DNA of 64,000 bases from Planococcus halocryophilus. Lineage in GTDB: Bacteria > Bacillota > Bacilli > Bacillales_A > Planococcaceae. This document shows positions 18,317 to 25,142 of the stretch, one piece after another. The notes under the pieces are model-generated. The model was not told the DNA's origin. It saw only the letters and a program-made list of their open reading frames with translations, and ran no database searches. How positions within the stretch are numbered: the first letter of the stretch is position 1; each line of letters begins with the position of its first letter. A program made the position numbers and the translations under genes. The stretch lies in assembly GCF_022489025.1 (NCBI RefSeq), contig NZ_JAKVTG010000008.1:88257-152256 (forward strand). Direction: 5' to 3'.

Positions 18317-19001
18317 AAAGACTCCCCCCATCCATAAAACCGCTCAGCATATCATCCGTCGGAATCAAACTAAACGATGCGACAATTAACGCCGCCAATA
18401 TGTGGAGCATGATCAAGCCAAATAAAATCAGTTTCGGGTTAATTGTTGTAAAGCTGCGGATAAATCGGTATTGTACGGCAATAATTAATGACGTGAATAC
18501 CGTCAGTTGATTAAAGAAATAAATCAAAAAGTGATGATCCAAAAATGTGGCAGCAATCGGTCCAAACGAAAATATCGATACAGACATCGTAAAGCCGGTC
18601 AACGCGAACAATAAGAAAATTAATCCTTTTTCAATAATCAGCAACGCAACCACATATAGTTGCATAATGAGTGCCGCGCGCCAAGCTACTTTCACAATTT
18701 TGTTGAACAAAAAAGCGGCTCCGTATAGATGAAAAGCCAAATAAAAACCTGCCCAAAGAAGCGTACCTGCAAGAGAAGTCCAGCGGGCTAATGTATAAGC
18801 ATCCCACATTCCAGCAGCTAAAATCGGCGTCAATGAATCAGTATTCATCCCCCAGATTTCACTCATTGCGAATACGATAAGGCCCATCGCAAAGATCCAG
18901 GCAATGCGCTTGTTGACATCGCGCATTTCTGTCGTTTTTATATTATGTATAAGTTGTCCTTGTCTCGGAAAAAAGTGCCAGAATTTGAAGTCTGATATCA
19001 T
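18309..19001 (-). CDS. Polytopic membrane protein, Yip1-like, unknown function
   Basis: 230 residues from the ATG at 19001 (AAAGGAAC eight to nine bases upstream; another ATG six codons earlier lacks a site). Five or six hydrophobic helices follow a basic N-terminal segment. The layout and its coupling to an HlyD-like adaptor recall YknW (Yip1 family) with YknX of B. subtilis, but the sequence resemblance is only general and the YknYZ ABC transporter is missing. Overlaps the adaptor gene, so they form an operon. Confidence 0.7.
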   Translation of the reverse strand: MISDFKFWHFFPRQGQLIHNIKTTEMRDVNKRIAWIFAMGLIVFAMSEIWGMNTDSLTPILAAGMWDAYTLARWTSLAGTLLWAGFYLAFHLYGAAFLFNKIVKVAWRAALIMQLYVVALLIIEKGLIFLLFALTGFTMSVSIFSFGPIAATFLDHHFLIYFFNQLTVFTSLIIAVQYRFIRSFTTINPKLILFGLIMLHILAALIVASFSLIPTDDMLSGFMDGGSLFE

Positions 19002-19186
19002 GCGTATAGTTCCTTTCAAGGCAATTGACGTTCTGCTTCACTATACTTTACCAAAAAAGTGTCATCTTTGGAACGCATTAGCTGACACATTCTTCAATAT
19101 TTAAACCGTTTGAGCCAAAAGGCATAGCAGCTTGGTTAAACAGTCGTCATGGAAATGATGTATTTTTGTTTTAGTTGAATTTTTTT

Positions 19187-19380
19187 GACTTTTACACGAA
19201 CTTTTCATGCTGGTACCTGAACTTTGCTAGCTCTTACATGAACTTTTCACTTCTTTATATGAATCCATGCTCTTACAGCAACTTTTTTTCCTCTTACCCG
19301 AACTTTTGAGCTCCTTACCTGAACTTTTTTCACGCTTACATGAACTTTTCGCATCCTTACCTGAATCCTCTCAGATTTCA
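19187..19380. repeat. Second array of 21-bp TTAC repeats
   Basis: About nine units starting TTAC or TAC (consensus TTACATGAACTTTTC plus about six bases), more diverged than the array at 12181. One stretch keeps the order C-D-E of that array, including the 18-bp ATGAATC unit and the ACAGCAAC unit after it. It occupies most of the gap 19020-19440, which holds no gene. Confidence 0.85.
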
Positions 19381-19445
19381 CCCAAGTTCACATGAGATCT
19401 CTATTTCATATCACATAGCAACAACTCTACAAAAAATCCAAACAA

Positions 19446-19474
19446 AAAAGACTGCTCACAAGGAGCAGTCTTTT
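19446..19474 (-). terminator. Rho-independent terminator of the DUF2187 gene
   Basis: Stem AAAAGACTGCTC / GAGCAGTCTTTT, loop ACAAG, T-tracts on both strands, 10 bases after the stop. Confidence 0.88.
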
Positions 19475-19484
19475 CTTTATCGAA

Positions 19485-19712
19485 TTATGCCTCGATAATG
19501 CGGTATTTCTTATGTGAAATTACGGTCATGTTGGATGCCGCACCAATTTCTTTTGCGTCTTCTGGTGAGATTTCAACAATCACTGAGTTGTCCATAATTT
19601 TAAAGATGGTGCCGTTAACATCGACGCCGTTACGAGTGAAAGAAATCCATTCGCCTATGTAGCGTGCTGCTACGAATTCTGATACTTCTTTTTCATGGGG
19701 TTGGAAAGCCAT
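19485..19712 (-). CDS. DUF2187 (YkvS-like) small protein
   Basis: 75 residues from the ATG at 19712 (GAGAGGCG upstream; the earlier GTG-type start three codons before is less likely). The C-terminal 50 residues show the family pattern: ISFTRNGVDVNGTIFKI, DNSVIVEI and ISHKKYRII, a small KOW/SH3-like beta fold. Function is unknown in the family. An N-terminal 20-residue extension is present compared with short YkvS proteins. Single-gene transcript with its own terminator. Confidence 0.82.
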   Translation of the reverse strand: MAFQPHEKEVSEFVAARYIGEWISFTRNGVDVNGTIFKIMDNSVIVEISPEDAKEIGAASNMTVISHKKYRIIEA

Positions 19713-19812
19713 CAATACCACGCCTCTCTTTTTAAAACGCTATCTGCCTATTATAGCACAAATTGCCTTCCATTTCACCTTTAAAGAAACCCTGCTTTTC
19801 GTTGCCTTTATT

Positions 19813-20763
19813 CTAGTCTTCCTGGTCTTCGATTTCCGTAAATCGACGAATGGCACATAACTCCACTTCATGCTTTGTTCCTGCGAGTTCGATGATTTCA
19901 ACTGACTTCCCGGGTTTTGGCGAATGAAGCATTAGCCCGTTGCCATAATACACCCCAACATGATGAATTTTCCCTTTACCTTCTTCGTGAGCAAAAAACA
20001 ATAAATCTCCAATATGCCAAGATTCAACGTTATTTGGATCAACCTCGGTTCCTTCTAACACTTGATCCACCGCATCGCGTGAAATGATTACACCGTTTGC
20101 TTTCATTAAATTATACGTAAGTCCCGAACAATCAAAGCCGTAGCTCGACATACCAGCCCATAAATAAGGCAAATCCAAAAACTCCGCTCCAAGATCAGCA
20201 ATGTTTAGCCCACTTCCTTTTGGACTTTGGTTATAAGCGCTAACGATTTCCACTGCTTCTGTCATCACTAACGCATCCCCATGTGGCGTTTGAAGCCGAA
20301 TAAAATCGCCAATCTCTTTGACTGGCAGCATCGTATTAAACGACACGACTTTTAGCGGTTTGAAATCTTCTGTCCAAAGCTGTGCTTTATTATGTTTGAC
20401 GCGAGCATAACCAAGTTCTGTTAAGTTTTCGACTTCTTTTAATTGACTAGCAGGTACCCACCCGGGATAGCCTCGCTCATCTTTTTGACACGGTTGCCAT
20501 AACGCAATGATTTTCGCCCAGTCGTTTATTACTTCCTCGATCAACACAGGTTCCCCGTATAGAAGTTGCGTTTGGATTCGATTACTAGTGACTAAATCTT
20601 GATTGTCTTCTTGGCTCATGCTTTTCAGCCAATTGTTCATATTGGGATGTTCCGCAATTCCTTCTGCATCGATGGGACGCGCTTTTTCTGGCGCTGTCCA
20701 AACTGTTGCAACGGGAACACTGCATACCCATGCCGTGGATTCTGTTTGCAACAAATTGTTCAC
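19813..20763 (-). CDS. Cytoplasmic NlpC/P60 dipeptidyl-peptidase, YkfC-like
   Basis: 316 residues with no signal peptide. An SH3-like domain (about 10-170) precedes an NlpC/P60 domain (about 180-310) with nucleophile Cys in GFDCSGLTY (about 218) and His in IHHVGVYYGNG (about 273). This is the YkfC plan: gamma-D-glutamyl-L-diamino acid endopeptidase acting on recycled muropeptides in the cytoplasm. It starts 15 bases after the LD-carboxypeptidase gene, supporting a muropeptide-recycling operon. The third partner of B. subtilis, the L-Ala-D/L-Glu epimerase YkfB, is not here. Confidence 0.9.
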   Translation of the reverse strand: MNNLLQTESTAWVCSVPVATVWTAPEKARPIDAEGIAEHPNMNNWLKSMSQEDNQDLVTSNRIQTQLLYGEPVLIEEVINDWAKIIALWQPCQKDERGYPGWVPASQLKEVENLTELGYARVKHNKAQLWTEDFKPLKVVSFNTMLPVKEIGDFIRLQTPHGDALVMTEAVEIVSAYNQSPKGSGLNIADLGAEFLDLPYLWAGMSSYGFDCSGLTYNLMKANGVIISRDAVDQVLEGTEVDPNNVESWHIGDLLFFAHEEGKGKIHHVGVYYGNGLMLHSPKPGKSVEIIELAGTKHEVELCAIRRFTEIEDQED

Positions 20764-20778
20764 TCCGTTTCGGTTGTG

Positions 20779-21702
20779 TTATTGGACGCCTGGAAGAATT
20801 GTTAAAGTTTTAGCATCTGCATCTAGTTTGGCAAGAGCACCCAACGGTATAGAAAAATGCGGTTCGCAATGCCCGATTTTAAAGCCTTTCACAACTGGAA
20901 TTTTTAAATCGCTAAAGCAATTGTCTAATACTTGTTCTAACGTCAACGATGGCTTGCGTTTTTTCGGCTCGGCATTTTTGAAATCGCCAATAATAATACC
21001 TGCCGCTTCATCAAATTTTCGTGCCATGCGCAAATGGTTGAGAATTTCATCCACTTCAGCCGGTTCTTCATCCACATCTTCAATCAATAAAATTTTCCCT
21101 TTTACATCCAAATCAAACTTAGTACCGATTGCACTGCGAATCAACGACAGATTTCCTCCCACTAACTCACCCTGTGCCACTCCACCTACCATTGTTTCAA
21201 GTGGTGACACTTCTTCTGTGTAATGCAATTCAAATGGTCCAAATAATTGGCCAAACATGCGTCTGCTACGTTCGTGAAATTCCGGTTTGCCCACATCTGA
21301 CGCGAGCATCGAGCCATGGAACGTCACTAAGTTTGCATATTCGCCAATTGCTGTATGTAAAAAGGTGATATCCGAGTAGCCCCAAAATACTTTCGGGTTT
21401 TCTTTAATCATGGCGTAATCAATTTGATCTGCATACCGTGCAGCGCCATACCCACCACCTGCACAAAAAATACCGGACACTTCTGGATCTTCAAACATTG
21501 CGTGCAAATCGGCTAAGCGTTCTTCATCTGTTCCAGCCAAATAACCGTTAACTTCGTAAACGGACTTGCCAAGTTTTACGTTTAAGCCAAGCTCTTCTAA
21601 AAACGGCAATGCTTTTTTTAAGTTTTCTTGATTTGGTGGACTCGAAGGTGAAATAATTCCTACCGTATCCCCTTTTTTTAATCGTTTTGGTAAAGTTCTC
21701 AC
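20779..21702 (-). CDS. LD-carboxypeptidase (S66 family)
   Basis: 307 residues. S66 signatures: GDTVGIISPSSP near the start, GGYGAARYAD, the serine nucleophile in FHGSML (about 130), the Glu in IEDVDEEP (about 205) and His in GHCEPHFSIPLG (about 278). The family (LdcA/YkfA) removes the terminal D-Ala from muropeptide tetrapeptides in the cytoplasm. Followed at 15 bases by the YkfC-like gene, which would then cut the resulting tripeptide. Confidence 0.92.
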   Translation of the reverse strand: MRTLPKRLKKGDTVGIISPSSPPNQENLKKALPFLEELGLNVKLGKSVYEVNGYLAGTDEERLADLHAMFEDPEVSGIFCAGGGYGAARYADQIDYAMIKENPKVFWGYSDITFLHTAIGEYANLVTFHGSMLASDVGKPEFHERSRRMFGQLFGPFELHYTEEVSPLETMVGGVAQGELVGGNLSLIRSAIGTKFDLDVKGKILLIEDVDEEPAEVDEILNHLRMARKFDEAAGIIIGDFKNAEPKKRKPSLTLEQVLDNCFSDLKIPVVKGFKIGHCEPHFSIPLGALAKLDADAKTLTILPGVQ

Positions 21703-21967
21703 AATATCTACTCCTTCACTGATTTTCGTCTTTTTTCATTACTATGACTCAATGTACCAATACCACTGTAAGAGTTCAATCGAACCGCTACCAACAATTA
21801 TTCAATCAGAAGGAATAAAGTCTTTTTATTATATTTTTTAGAATTTTTAGTTATTTTGTACGATGTTTATTATAAATCATTCATTTATACTAAAAACAAG
21901 TTAGCAAACAGCTTAACTTACAGTAAGATCTTCCAAAAAAAAACTTTTGTAAAAGGAGCGGATGAAG

Positions 21968-22075
21968 ATGATGAATTTTGATAAAGTACTAGAACTAGGT
22001 TGGGGAGATCTTGCAATCGGAATCGCTGGCTCTACAGCAGTTATGCTGTTTATCAACTTTTATACTTTGATGTAA
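21968..22075 (+). CDS. 35-residue membrane peptide, unknown
   Basis: A plus-strand frame with AAAGGAG nine bases before the ATG at 21968 (two other ATGs, at 21962 and 21971, are in frame). It encodes MMNFDKVLELGWGDLAIGIA followed by STAVMLFINFYTLM: a short charged head and one hydrophobic helix. A terminator follows at 22107. A second ribosome site GGGGTGACCT and ATG lie just after the stop but give only six residues (MNNADT). I do not recognise it; single-helix peptides like this include toxins, transporter regulators and assembly factors. Confidence 0.6.
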   Translation: MMNFDKVLELGWGDLAIGIAGSTAVMLFINFYTLM

Positions 22076-22106
22076 GGGGTGACCTATGAATAACGCAGAT
22101 ACTTAA

Positions 22107-22143
22107 AAGCTCTTTTCTGAATCTATTGGAAAAGGGCTTTTAA
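22107..22143 (+). terminator. Rho-independent terminator of the small peptide gene
   Basis: Stem AAAAGCTCTTTTC / GAAAAGGGCTTTT (with G-T wobble) and T-tract on the plus strand. Confidence 0.75.
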
Positions 22144-22162
22144 TATGGATTTTTTCGCATTT

Positions 22163-22200
22163 AAAAACGCCTCTCCCAGTTGATCTGGAAAGACGTTTTT
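22163..22200 (-). terminator. Terminator of the IDEAL-domain gene
   Basis: Minus-strand stem AAAAACGTCTTTCCAG / CTGGGAGAGGCGTTTTT (wobble pairs and a bulge), 24 bases after the stop codon. Confidence 0.75.
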
Positions 22201-22223
22201 ATCCATAGGCTGCTATATTCACT

Positions 22224-22694
22224 TTACAAACCTCCATGTAATTGTTCTGATTCTCGCTGTTGGATCAATAATGTATCAAACATCGCCCGGTCTCCTGAAC
22301 TTAAAGCTTCATCAATCATCCGACTGTAGTTTGCCTGTTCTAGAAAATGAATGGCATCTGTCGCTTCTTTTCTTGTTTGATCATTTACCTCAATTACTTC
22401 TTCTCTTTCTTCCTGCAGTATTGCTTGGAGATGTTTGTGTATATCAGACACGAGCAACAATTGGTACAGAGGCAAGCGGATAAAGCGATTGCCTTTTTGG
22501 AAGACGAATACTTCAGAAAGGTTCTCTACTTGAAACGTATTGAGATTGACGATAATTTCTTTACCTTCCACCGGAATAAAGTGGAACAGCTCGTCATCTT
22601 TCATAATTGAGAAATACTGATAAGCGAACACAAATTTAACCAGATGCCCTTCTTTCTTCGTATAGAACGGCTTCATAAGTTTTACATGCAACAT
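22224..22694 (-). CDS. IDEAL-domain protein
   Basis: 156 residues from the ATG at 22694 (AGGGGTGAT upstream). Residues 1-95 form a beta-rich region without a match I know (EGHLVKFVFAYQYF, FHFIPVEGKEIIVNL). A charged linker follows, and the C-terminus has the short IDEAL domain, with the eponymous motif in YSRMIDEALSSGDRAMFDTL (about 125-144). IDEAL domains occur in Firmicutes proteins as adaptor helices. Function here is unknown. A TATAAT -10 element sits about 45 bases upstream. Confidence 0.75.
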   Translation of the reverse strand: MLHVKLMKPFYTKKEGHLVKFVFAYQYFSIMKDDELFHFIPVEGKEIIVNLNTFQVENLSEVFVFQKGNRFIRLPLYQLLLVSDIHKHLQAILQEEREEVIEVNDQTRKEATDAIHFLEQANYSRMIDEALSSGDRAMFDTLLIQQRESEQLHGGL

Positions 22695-22739
22695 TATAAT
22701 CACCCCTCTTTTTATTTTTTTAATATTCCGACTACCTTA

Positions 22740-22745
22740 ATTATA
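22740..22745 (-). promoter_or_regulatory. TATAAT -10 element for the IDEAL gene
   Basis: Minus-strand ATGCTATAATTAAG, with a TG-like extension; the -35 is weak. The distance to the start codon (about 45 bases) is right. Confidence 0.5.
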
Positions 22746-23039
22746 GCATAAAAACCTCTATCCGAAAATAGAAAGGCATAAGAATTATCTTATATAATAG
22801 ACGTTTCAGAAACCATTCTGTCACATTTTTTATCAAAAAAATATCTATTTTATAATAAAAACGCTATACACCGCATCTTTTATCCCCTCTTAAGAATCAG
22901 GTGTACTAATATTATTACATCAAAAAATATAATATAACAACTTAGTACTGATCCAGATCTGACTCCAAAACCCTTATAATAAATAAAGCCTATCAGCTAC
23001 CTTGTACGGCTAGCTAACAAGCTTTAGAGAACGGTTACA
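22746..23039. other. AT-rich gap of about 290 bases
   Basis: No gene recognised. On the minus strand AAGAGGGGATAAAAG precedes an ATG that opens only eight codons (MRCIAFLL), too short to call. Several TATAAT-like strings are expected from composition. Confidence 0.45.
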
Positions 23040-23411
23040 TTATTTTCGGGTGCGTATTCGTTGATGACGGTGACGCGGAGGCGTAACCATAAAATGCATT
23101 TCGTTCGGTTTGATATAAATGGACACTTTCTCCATAATATATGTCACCAGATTGTGGAACTCTTCATCCGACATCTCCCGTTTATAAAAAACAATTCGAT
23201 TCATTTTGAAATCGACTTGCACCTGCTCTAAATAATCTGGAAAAAGGCGTGGGTCTTGAATGCTGTAACAATCACCATCTGAAGAAATTTGCCAACTGAT
23301 CTTACCAAATACCAACTCAGCTCTCGCATAGACTACTTCCCAAGCCACAACGTCCTTTGGATGCAAAACAGAACGCAAGTCAGGGATTTCTAAAATAAAC
23401 GAATTGAACAA
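23040..23411 (-). CDS. Hypothetical protein, 123 residues
   Basis: Starts at TTG 23411 with AGGAG eight bases upstream. I do not recognise the family. The protein looks like one alpha/beta domain (FILEIPDLRSVLHPKD, then alternating strands such as ARAELVFGKISWQISS and VDFKMNRIVFYKRE) and ends in a basic tail rich in Arg/His (PPRHRHQRIRTRK). No membrane segment or signal. It is divergent from the ywqB-ywqA operon and lies 60-150 bases from its promoter, so they may share a control region. Confidence 0.65.
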   Translation of the reverse strand: MFNSFILEIPDLRSVLHPKDVVAWEVVYARAELVFGKISWQISSDGDCYSIQDPRLFPDYLEQVQVDFKMNRIVFYKREMSDEEFHNLVTYIMEKVSIYIKPNEMHFMVTPPRHRHQRIRTRK

Positions 23412-23549
23412 CGATCATTCTCCTATCCGAAACAATATAATTAGGCCTTTGTAACTTTAATAATACCATTTACCTTACATAAAACAATATTTCGAAAAAA
23501 ATAAATGTATGATTTTGCAGCTTGTTTACCAGCTAACTATTCTTCATCA

Positions 23550-23578
23550 TTTACGGAGCAGTCTGAAAGACGTATAAT
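23550..23578 (+). promoter_or_regulatory. Sigma-A promoter of ywqB-ywqA
   Basis: TTTACG at 23550, exactly 17 bases, then perfect TATAAT at 23573. Transcription would start near 23585, 25 bases before the ATG at 23610. Confidence 0.75.
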
Positions 23579-23609
23579 AGAGGGAAAGTTTTATTTTGGG
23601 GCGATGCAT

Positions 23610-25142
23610 ATGGCTACGGTTCAATCCCTGGCGAAAAGATTCGAAGATACAATACACAATTATATGGCTGCTATCGACAAATCACTTCTACCGACCCGTG
23701 CGTTGGATGAAGAAATGGTTCGAAAAGCAGTCTTTTTAGTGCGGCACGATGGAGTGCAAATTCAGTCGTTCAACGAAGAGCGCCTATTACTTGAAGCAAT
23801 TGTAAAAGATGCACACTCTGTTAAGGTAATCCTTAACTTCGATAAACTCACGGCAATTTGCGCTTGCCCGCAAGAACCAATATGTCGCCACCGGTTGGCA
23901 GTCATTTTTGCGCTTTACCAAAAAATCGGTTCGCTTTCTGAATGGGTGGCTACATGGCGTGAGCCTGAAAGCAAACAGATGGCCTTATTGTCTGAAAAAC
24001 GTTCTCCTGAGCAATGGACAAAGCTGATTCGCAGCATTTGGCGAGATGCCATTCCTGATTATACGACACGTAATTATTTTTATTATGAACAAATGTATGA
24101 AGGACGTTTAAAAAATGCTTTGTCTTACGTACCGTTAGAGCGTGAGTGGAAAGTCCTTTACCGTACTTATGCTCACTTTATCTCGTTAACTGAAGTATGG
24201 TCGACGTTCATCTCAGGAACTCAAGAAGTTCATCATTCGTTTTTTAAAACATGGTTTGATGATGAGTTGCACGAATTACGTGATTTGCTTGGACAATTGC
24301 GTGTGCAGCACCGAACATTCGAAGCAGATGCTTTTTTTGAACATTTGAAAGTTTTGGTGCGGGAATTCATCGAAGTGAAAGATTCTTCGTTTTCACAACG
24401 TTTTTCCCTTTACCAGCTATTTTGGACCAATTTGTATACGACAAGTCGAATCCGTGAAGATGAGCTTGTTGCTTTAAAAAATCCAGATGAGCGATTAAAA
24501 GCCTTTTTTAATATTCTTTTGAAAAATAATCTTGATGTTAAAAAAATATCTCCAAACGAAACACATGACTGGATCGCACTTGCAGTTCTTGCTGAAGACG
24601 AAAATCACCCGCAAGCATTGACAAATGTTTTGTTAGCGATCAAGCCACATGTGAAAACTTTCTTGTTTGAAGGTCTTTATACACAATACCGTCATCAATA
24701 CGTTCGAACGCTTAGCCGCTTGTTTTCACAAATCGAATTGAGCGAACTGGATTGGGAAGATTTGTTCAAGCAATTTGGCCATTATGGCTTGCCTGCGTAT
24801 TCCGCTTATTTGATTGAAAAACAAATGTACAAACAATGGGCAGAACTGCATCACCTTCACAATTCTCCATTGTATTTTGCAGAAGAATGCGGTTTGAAAG
24901 AAGTACAAAACGCAGCGCCGGACTATGTGCTTCCCCTTTTCCACCGATATGCGCTTTCTCATCTCGAGGAACGCAACCGCCCAAGCTATAAACAAGCGGT
25001 CCGGATTTGGAAAAAGATGAAAGCAGCTTGCAAAAAAAGCGGTCAAATGGAGTTTTGGACTGCGTACATCACTGAAATTCGCACACAAAACAAACGCTTA
25101 CGTGCACTCCAGGAAGAGATCGAGAAAGGAAATCTTATATGA
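23610..25142 (+). CDS. ywqB: SWIM zinc-finger protein, YwqB-like
   Basis: 510 residues from ATG 23610. Earlier in-frame ATGs (from 23505) lie upstream of or within the promoter at 23550-23578 and cannot be used by that transcript; GGGG precedes 23610 at a fair distance. A SWIM zinc finger is visible near residue 90 as CACPQEPICRH (C-x-C-x5-C-x-H). The rest is alpha-helical. SWIM proteins accompany SNF2 helicases or bind DNA; the stop overlaps the start of the SNF2 gene (ATGA), so they are translationally coupled and presumably work together. Confidence 0.87.
   Translation: MATVQSLAKRFEDTIHNYMAAIDKSLLPTRALDEEMVRKAVFLVRHDGVQIQSFNEERLLLEAIVKDAHSVKVILNFDKLTAICACPQEPICRHRLAVIFALYQKIGSLSEWVATWREPESKQMALLSEKRSPEQWTKLIRSIWRDAIPDYTTRNYFYYEQMYEGRLKNALSYVPLEREWKVLYRTYAHFISLTEVWSTFISGTQEVHHSFFKTWFDDELHELRDLLGQLRVQHRTFEADAFFEHLKVLVREFIEVKDSSFSQRFSLYQLFWTNLYTTSRIREDELVALKNPDERLKAFFNILLKNNLDVKKISPNETHDWIALAVLAEDENHPQALTNVLLAIKPHVKTFLFEGLYTQYRHQYVRTLSRLFSQIELSELDWEDLFKQFGHYGLPAYSAYLIEKQMYKQWAELHHLHNSPLYFAEECGLKEVQNAAPDYVLPLFHRYALSHLEERNRPSYKQAVRIWKKMKAACKKSGQMEFWTAYITEIRTQNKRLRALQEEIEKGNLI

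Noticed and set aside
22081..22110. Second peptide gene after the 35-residue one
   Set aside because: A ribosome site and ATG exist but only six codons follow before the stop; reported only as a note.
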